Source: Aquilaria yunnanensis (Eukaryota > Streptophyta > Magnoliopsida > Malvales > Thymelaeaceae). From it: 64,000 nucleotides of DNA. Under the pieces are notes generated by a model. It saw only the letters and a list, made by a program, of their open reading frames with translations, ran no database searches and was not told where the DNA came from. Numbering within the stretch: the first letter of the stretch is position 1; each line of letters opens with the position of its first letter. Position numbers and translations under genes: made by a program. The stretch is from NCBI GenBank assembly GCA_039654915.1, contig CM077596.1, positions 70,867,751 through 70,931,750 of the forward strand, given 5' to 3'. Below, piece by piece: positions 57,355-64,000 of this stretch.

Positions 57355-57445
57355 CTGATGGTTAGAACTTAGAATAGCTCAGCTGCTGGAGCAAAGGACT
57401 AACTAAAAACCTTGCGTTCACAAGTTCAAATTTGGTTTATAGTAA
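57355..57445 (+). repeat. tRNA-derived SINE-like remnant
   Basis: TAGCTCAGCTGCTGG at 57375-57389 resembles a pol III box A. CAAGTTCAAATTT, about 45 bp downstream, resembles box B. The order and spacing fit a tRNA-like SINE head. It does not fold into an obvious intact tRNA, so it is not called a tRNA gene. Confidence 0.4.
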
Positions 57446-57785
57446 AACATTAACATAAACGAACAAAAATTTTCCTTAGCTTCCCTTCATGTACCCAAAA
57501 AAATACAAATCCTTCATTATGTGACAGACCAATTTTCTACTCCCCAAAAGGGAGAAGATTTTAGGATGGAATACAGTTAATTCCCTACGCACCCTGAAAA
57601 CAAGAGTTTATAGCATCCAATTCTTCAAAGTAGACGAAGGAACTCTCCTCTCCTTCAAAAGCTCTTCTTGCCAAATTATCCAGAAAAGTGAGGCAACAAG
57701 AAGAGAACTTCCTTTATATTCTTCTCCAAAGCAAAGATTCAACCAAGCCTACAACCTCTTTGGTGCATAGGACACAGAAATGGAG

Positions 57786-59632
57786 TCACAAGTTGATTTC
57801 CATGTTATCAATCAGTCTCACCTTCCCAAACCATGCAGCGACACAGAACACTACAGGACTCCGGATCCCTTCCACAGCCTCCAAAGTTTCTTGGTCCACA
57901 ATCTGCACCATTTTCAATTATGTATAACAATATGGTCATAAAGCTTTACAAAATACAAAGGCTTGACGAGTTTACAAAATTTTATGAAAGAGCAACCGAC
58001 TGAAATACAAGTCTATACCTAAAACCTTCAAGCTCAGCAATAGGGTACTAGTGATATGCACAGGCACAGAAGAAAATGAAGCTAAACAAACACTACCGGG
58101 AGCTTTAGTAAAGAGTGAAGGAAAAAGATAAGAGATCTTGCTCTTTATTTGTTGGTGCAATTGAGGGTAAATCATGAGCTATGTCCGACCAAACAGCTAC
58201 ATCAAAGAACAGGATGAAAAAGCAGCATTCTTTCGACTGAAAAAGTACCCAGACTCTAAGGAATGACTTAACAACTTTGAAGAAGTGATATTCTGCTGAA
58301 TTCTACATAGCCTCAAACGCGCACGCACAAGGGAAAAAAAATGAAAAAGAAAAAGAAGAAAAAAAAAATGAAAAAAACAATTCTGCATCTAATAATTCAA
58401 TTCTTGACCCACCTCCGCATAATCAATCCTCCCACCAGCTTGAGTTATTGCTTGGATGACTGAATCCATCAACGCTCTGCAATTAACCTGATTCTCCTTC
58501 GCTGCTAATTTGGCTGCTAACAATGATCTGCTAATAGATAATGCCTACAAGATAAAATTAGAAGGAAAAAAAAAATTCATCAAAAATCAAGGCAATGGTT
58601 TTGGCAAAACGATTTGTGGCAATTAGCTACCTAGATGCAGCTGCACATCTACGAAAGGTTGCAAGAGAATCTATCTCCAATGGCACTACTAGATAGCATG
58701 TTCATCTAGCAGTTAACTTAAAAGGAAACTGAGTAAGAAAGGAAGGGGCTCATTTTAGCAAGAAAGCCTAGACTTTATGCTTGAAAATTAGAAACAAATG
58801 GTGAAAGAGGTGACCCTAAAGGCAAACTAAGGGAGAACCTTTTCCCTTTCTTCAGGAGCGAGATGAACATTCCTTGAACTCAATGCTAGGCCATCACTAT
58901 CACGCTCAATTTCTGAACCCACAATTTCAATGGCAAAATCAAGATCTCTTACCTGTAGAAACGGAAACAGATCAGTTCAACAACAAATATCAATCTGCTT
59001 ATATATCAAGCCTAGAAATATCCATATCATTTGCAAATAAGACAAACAAGCATCCAAAATCTCACCATTCTTTGAATTATCCTCCATTGCTGATAATCCT
59101 TCTTCCCAAAGATAGCAACATCTGGCTCCACAATATGAAACAACTTGGCAACAACAGTAGCAACTCCCCTAAAGAACACGGGCCTACTTTTCCCACACAA
59201 ACATTTCTCCAATTTCTCAGCTCTCACCCATGTTTCGTGCCCCTCATCAGTCTGCTCGAGACAAGAAACCAACCCCGAATCGCCTGACTTTCTCTCTGTC
59301 TTACCATTCGAATTCCCGTATTCGTAAAGATTCTTTGGGCGAAAAACGGCGTCCACACCGCCGACGGACTTAAGCTTGAGCAAATCGCCGTGGAAATCTG
59401 ATGGGTATGTGGAGAGATCTTCAGAGGGAGCGAACTGACCTGGGTTTACGTAGATGGAGACGACGGTGACACCGCCACGCCGAGCTGCTTCTTCTACGAG
59501 AAATAAATGGCCGCGGTGCAGGTAACCCATTGTGGGGACCAAAGCGATGCTCTTGCCCCGCGAGCGCGCGGCTCTGGACCATTGTCTCATTTTCTCCTTT
59601 TCTGTTATTATCAGCGGCTCTTTGATCTCCAT
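57786..59632 (-). CDS. PANC: Pantothenate synthetase (pantoate-beta-alanine ligase)
   Basis: Four exons are 59632-59066, 58952-58839, 58544-58413 and 57902-57786. All are phase 0 and give 309 residues, against 310 in Arabidopsis PTS. The enzyme joins pantoate to beta-alanine using ATP, the last step of vitamin B5 synthesis, and is cytosolic in plants. Motifs include [10 protein letters not shown] at 33-42 (HxGH nucleotide-binding), YVNPGQF at 61-67, FGKKDYQQ at 175-182, and the KMSKS-like LSSRN at 213-217. The start chosen is MEIKEPLI by comparison with the family. An in-frame ATG at 59842 would add 70 residues that are Gly/His/Pro-rich and do not look like a typical transit peptide. Exon 1 includes a variable insert (about 107-130) near the dimer interface region of plant enzymes. 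Confidence 0.96.
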
Positions 59633-59849
59633 TGATGGATCTCGGAGGGAAGGTGATTGTTGTTCTAAGGGGGTTATTTTCTTGGGGTTTGGTTGGTTTT
59701 GGAGATAAGATGCTGGTAAAAGGAGAAATTTAGAAGGCGACGTGAACGTGGCGGGTTGGTGGAGTCCTGCGCCGCCGCCGCCGCCTTGTGGCGGCTGATG
59801 ATGCCGATTTGCGTGCTTACTTCTCATTAACTTGCATGACATTGGCCTA

Positions 59850-61350
59850 AACTAATTTTGCCCCTCAAACTTTAAATTGAGTTGACTCACACATCAAATT
59901 TTATAAAAGTGGGGTATTTTCTTTGACCCATCTAGTGAGGGCCTGGGAACTCTTACTTTCATTATATAAATGATGTTTTTGGTTACGCAGCGCAGAGGTG
60001 AGATGTTTTTTGTTGTAAGAGGACCGAAATGTTAAAAAACCTAAAGGGTTGATGGGTGTATTGAAAATGAGGAGCTGAGGATGGTTAAGAGTCTATTGCC
60101 TGTGGTGTAGCAGAGTTTGCTGGGGGGGGGGGGGGGGGGGGGTCAAATTTTCTTAACTCAACGGTGGACATTAATAATCTTGGATTTTCAAAGTGCTTGA
60201 AGATCGTTGTTCTAGCTGTGGTGAATAAGAGGTTTTCATAGTAGATTCAAAAACTCCTTAGCATTGAGTAAACGAAGCATCAACAGATTTTATTATTAAG
60301 GCTTCTTGTCTTGAGAGGTGGAGCTTTTCTTGTCCCACATTTGAACTTTAGAACAACAACCCAAGTGCGACCGAGGAGCTCCATTGGCTGGTCATCGGCC
60401 CCATATAGTAACATAACTGGAGCAGCTATATCAACAACTCATGCACATCTAGAAGCATGCTCAATCAACACAAGCTCTAGGATAATGGTCTTTATGTACA
60501 TTAATTGGGTCCTACAACTTTTGGCCCTAGCTATGATAGTAGTAGACGATCAGATCGTGGAAGGGCAATTAGGAATCATAGCGATCTAATCAATGGACGT
60601 GCATCAATCCTGCTGCATTTATCAGCTTTTACAAGAAGCTTTCACAGAGATCATGTAATTCTTTTGTTGTTCTTTATGTTTTTTCATGTTCTATTGATGA
60701 AGTTGGAGTAGTTTACGAATACTCCTATTGAGAGGTCAAATGGATAAATGTTGTTAGGAGACTTTTATTTTTATTCAGAACAGTTCAAAAGACGTGTACG
60801 ACACATTTTTAGACGTCCTAATGACCAAGGTAATTTAAAGATGCCCTTCCATGCAATGGTTGAGATATATAGTAACAATAATAGAAATGAAAACTTCTAT
60901 AGTTCTTGTGGTCCTTGTGTTTCTCGGAAAAAGATAAATGGTTTGGTGAGTGACAATGAAATTAGGGAGGGTGCGTGACACCTTTATTTGGAAATTGTGT
61001 TCAGTTATGAATAAAAATTGTATCGCTTTCTTCTAACAAGTTGACGAACTAGTGTTAGTGAAGAAAGTCAAGTGACTGCTACGACTGGTGGCGAAGATGA
61101 CAATGTTAATAATCTAGTTGAAGAGATGCGAGTTTTACAATTGCTCTCGAAGTCAAACCACTTTTAGGCCCTTTTCTTTTTCTTTTATTTTTATTTTTAT
61201 TTTTATTTTTCACTTTGAATCATCACATAACAATAGCCAAAAGCAGTTAAAAGTTTCTCTCTCCTAGTGAGAGATTCTCACTCTAAATGAGAGTTCGTCC
61301 AGGCTGGTATAGTCTTGGATCATTAATTCACGAAAATTGATTGTCATTTT
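59850..61350. other. Intergenic stretch upstream of PANC
   Basis: It carries a G21 tract and several open frames (60311-60589, 60748-60978) that may be remnants of transposon coding sequence. I cannot assign them. The PANC promoter must lie in the first few hundred bases. Confidence 0.4.
60122..60142. repeat. G21 homopolymer
   Basis: Twenty-one consecutive G residues about 490 bp upstream of the PANC start codon. Confidence 0.95.
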
Positions 61351-61743
61351 TTTATTGCTCTCGGGCTGCTTATTCAAGTTGAACACGCTTCCCTTACAAC
61401 AGCCGCAATCGACTCTTCACCAACCCACTAGATCAAGCAGAGGATTCTCGTGGCTCAGATTGGAGATCCGGTTGATGTAGGCAGCTTGCCCAGTGGCTTT
61501 CAATAGGATCTTAGAGGCGAATCTGATTGATCACTGAAGGGGAATCAGGTGGAAATTGAGGCCATCAGATAGGGGCTATCGTCCAATCGATTTCTTGAAG
61601 TCATTTCTTGCATCATTTTCTTGGATTTAAGGCGGACAATAGAAGTAGATATAGTCTGATGCTTATTAGTATATGTGTGTAGAAGGTTATTCTTGCATTA
61701 GTGTCGTAATAGATTCTTTATTTGATTGCAGTATATAGGCAAG

Positions 61744-62928
61744 ATGGAAGCGACAGCAGAAGGTGATACTTCCCTCAATCTAGACTCGGAAGAGTTGGAG
61801 GAAATAGTATTGGATCTTCAGCCTGATCTAGAAATAGTTGACCAAGTTATATCTCTCGTTGGGAAGATTATATCGGAAAAGAAGTTGAATCAGAGAGGTA
61901 TTATGAATATATTGTTGAAAATTTGGAAGAACTATAGGATACATGCAATTACTTTTCTGGATGAAAAAACGGTGCATTGTGTGTTTATGAACTAGGAGAT
62001 GATTGATTGTGTTCTGGAAGAAGGGCCATGGAATATTATGGGATGTATATTATCTCTTCAGAAATGGTTGCCAACACAATCTCTGCAGGATTTGTGCTTC
62101 ACAGAAGTTCCGTTTTGGGTCCAAATTCATGAATTGGCTCTTAATCTGATAACCAAGGCGAATGGGTGGGTAATTGGCAAACAGTTTGGCCAAGTGATGG
62201 TGGTTGAGGACCCAGGAAATATGGGGGAATTCTGTAAATGATATCTGAGGATCAAGATAAAGCTGAATATCACAGAGCCTATCAAAGCTGGATTTTGGCA
62301 GATGAAGTCTGTAGGGTGCAAGAAATGGATAGCAGCGAGATATGAAAGACTAGGGGACCTTTGTTATACATGTGGTAGGCTGGGGCACACTGACATTAGC
62401 TGTAGAGTGGCTACTCAACTAATTATGATGAGCACTGGTCAGCAGACGTATGACCCCTGGTTAAGAGCTCCTACACCAAGAGGTAATGAGGATCTGGCCA
62501 AAACTCTTCCACCAAGGCCAGACCACTTACGGCCTGGAACCCTAGTAAGATCAAATATGCATAAAAAGGCCATTGATGGATTATCATATGAATCCCTAAA
62601 TAGCCATGACTCCCAACAATTGATTAAAAATGTGCCTGAATTGCACCAGTCCAGCATTGAAAGTATACCAACAAAGTGTGCTGATCTAAATCATCAATCT
62701 CAAGCTTCTGATACACCAGGGGAATCTGATACTACTGGGGCAGAGGAGGATGAGTCCAGTAAGGTGATGTCTCAGAGAGGGGGTAGGAAAAGAGGTAGGC
62801 CCCCTAAGAGGAAAACGGCAGAACTGGAAAATTTAGTAGAAGAAAATGCTGGAAAAAAGAAAACTCGAGAGAATAACACATCTGAACATGGGTCTGGTGG
62901 TTGCCCTTCAGCCATATGGGTGCCATGA
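61744..62928 (+). pseudogene. LINE ORF1 (DUF4283 plus CCHC zinc knuckle)
   Basis: A single frame of about 395 codons starts MEATAEGDTSLN. It is broken by TAG at 61993 and TGA at 62239, with no frameshift. The DUF4283-like region includes VLEEGPWNIMGCILSLQKW and PFWVQIHELAL. A zinc knuckle CYTCGRLGHTDISC (CX2CX4HX4C) follows, then a Pro/Ser-rich basic tail with an AT-hook-like RKRGRPPKRK. Family ORF1 proteins bind LINE RNA. Only two nonsense codons separate it from an open frame, suggesting moderate age. Confidence 0.88.
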
Positions 62929-63062
62929 TTATTATGAGTTAGAATTGCCAGGGGATAGGGCCAGCCCTGACAATTCAGTACCTAGATTGGCTCTTAAGGA
63001 AATACAAACCTCAGATATGTTTTTTAATGGAGACAAGGAACAAGAAGGAGAAGTTGGAAATG

Positions 63063-64000
63063 GTTAGAAAGAAGATCAAGTATAAAAATACTTGCTATGT
63101 TGATCCTATTGGCATGTCTAGAGGGCTAGCTTTTTGGTAGAACGATGATGTTCATATTAGTATTGGTATGAGGTCAAAGAATTTTTTGGATACAACAGTC
63201 ACAGATGAAAAGACTAATACCAGTCACATTATTTGGGTTTATGCAGACCCAAAATTCTTTGACAGGAAGAGAAACTGGGATGTCCTAAAAGGATTAGCTT
63301 CTAGAAATATATTACCCTGGCTTTGCATTGGGGACTGGAATGACATAGCTGCCCAATATGAGAAAATTGGTGGTAGGCTGAAAACTCAGGATCAAATTAT
63401 GGAATTTCAGGATATGATGCTAAAAACCCAACTTCATGATGTTGGCTTTCAAGGACAGAAATACACCTGGTTAAATGGCAGAAAGGATGGGGTAGTTCAA
63501 GAGAGGATTGATAGTGCTTTAGTGAGCAATTCCTGGAGAGTTATGTATCCAAACTCTCTGGTGTATCACAGCCCTCGAATAGGTTCTGATCATTGCCCTA
63601 TAATACTCAAAATTGAGTGCGAACGTATCAGGGGCAGGAAAAAGTTCAGATTTGAGCACATGTGGACTCGGGAGCCGAATTGTAGAGATACTATTAAAAA
63701 ATCCTGGGATGTGAAGGTAGGAAAGACACATATGCTCTTCAAGACAGATTTAGAAGCTGCAGCAAAAAATTGATTAAATGGAGTAAAGCACACTTCCCAA
63801 ATAACAAACAGGAAATTGAGGCTTTAACGACAAAACTAGTTGAGCTGCAGGACAGCTATGAAACCCAGGATAGGAGAGTTGAAAACCAAATCATAAATCA
63901 AATAGAGGAGCATTGGTCTAGAGAGGAAATGTACTGGCACCAAAGAAGTAGAGTTTATTGGTTAAACCTGGGGGACAGAAACACTGCCTACTTCCACAAC
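63063..64000 (+). pseudogene. LINE ORF2 start: damaged endonuclease and linker to reverse transcriptase
   Basis: Recognisable endonuclease pieces are DPIGMSRGLAFW (then TAG at 63138), PWLCIGDWND (the GDxN active-site segment), and GSDHCPI (the catalytic SDH). The first part of the domain, normally opening with a WNCRGL-like strand and the catalytic Glu, is missing: only about 130 bp separate ORF1 from the first homologous residues. At about 63767, within an A-run, the frame shifts. It then continues as LIKWSKAHFPNNKQEIE and SRVYWLNLGDRNTAYFHN, the conserved segment just before reverse transcriptase, up to the window edge. Confidence 0.85.

Larger units (their letters stand above)
61350..64000 (+). 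mobile_element. L1-type LINE, 5' part, runs off the window
   Basis: A leader of about 400 bp is followed by ORF1 and then by the beginning of ORF2. The order (DUF4283-type ORF1 with a zinc knuckle, then endonuclease, then the lead-in to reverse transcriptase) is that of plant L1-clade LINEs. Reverse transcriptase proper, RNase H and the 3' tail would lie beyond position 64000. Multiple stops and a frameshift show that this copy is inactive. Confidence 0.9.

Noticed and set aside
57375..57440. Possible tRNA gene
   Set aside because: Box A- and box B-like sequences are present, but no acceptor stem or anticodon arm pairs properly. A SINE-like remnant is the better reading.
59633..59842. N-terminal extension of PANC from an upstream in-frame ATG
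   Set aside because: The extra 70 residues are Gly/His/Pro-rich, unlike the compact family start, and the ATG at 59632 aligns with known plant enzymes. An alternative longer isoform is possible but unsupported.
60748..60978. Frame resembling a transposase or unknown gene
   Set aside because: I could not place it in any family; there are no flanking inverted repeats or conserved catalytic motif.

Overview
This window reads as nuclear DNA of a eudicot plant. It is AT-rich, with GT-AG introns, plant-type gene families, and intergenic space packed with small DNA transposons. I cannot name the species. Five ordinary genes can be supported. They are a TDIF-type CLE peptide gene (4018-4332, minus), an 8-exon gene for an unrecognised 520-residue two-membrane-segment protein (31757-36744, minus), a nucleostemin-like NSN1 GTPase (45315-49359, plus, 9 exons), a VAMP72-type R-SNARE (54054-55744, plus, 5 exons), and pantothenate synthetase (57786-59632, minus, 4 exons). 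Reading frames stay open across every junction I assembled, and the products match family lengths. The right edge (about 61.35 kb onward) holds the damaged 5' part of an L1-type LINE that runs off the window.

Layout. 0-3.9 kb is an AT-rich intergenic stretch with a possible LTR remnant. 4.0-4.6 kb is the TDIF gene. 5-16.6 kb is transposon territory: a Stowaway-like MITE, a CACTA cluster full of inverted TTTCCAACGGC subterminal repeats, a second CACTA with a clean 3-bp duplication, a lone CACTA end, and a Mutator-like element carrying a transit-peptide-like ORF. 17.3-18.8 kb is a young Pack-MULE carrying a receptor-kinase fragment. 19.7-20.0 kb holds a broken pectin-methylesterase-inhibitor fragment. 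20.8-21.5 kb is a hAT derivative with a transposase remnant. 21.5-31.7 kb is AT-rich with three more Mutator-like elements, one carrying a COPT copper-transporter fragment. 31.7-37.2 kb is the unknown gene. 37.2-44.9 kb holds Mutator-like elements (one with a CDKB1 fragment), a hAT element, a MITE and a long TA microsatellite. 45-60 kb is the gene-rich part, with two neighbouring Mutator-like elements and a hAT MITE between NSN1 and VAMP72.

The main theme is a concentration of Mutator-like elements with long, repetitive terminal inverted repeats. About ten occur in 64 kb, and most have 9-10 bp target duplications that can be read directly. Several contain pieces of host genes: a CAP1/ERULUS-like kinase, COPT, CDKB1, and an unidentified plastid-targeted-looking ORF. 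The five housekeeping or developmental genes do not form a pathway or cluster. They look independently regulated. The clearest regulatory signal is the telo-box plus paired site II motifs upstream of NSN1, which fits ribosome-biogenesis control.
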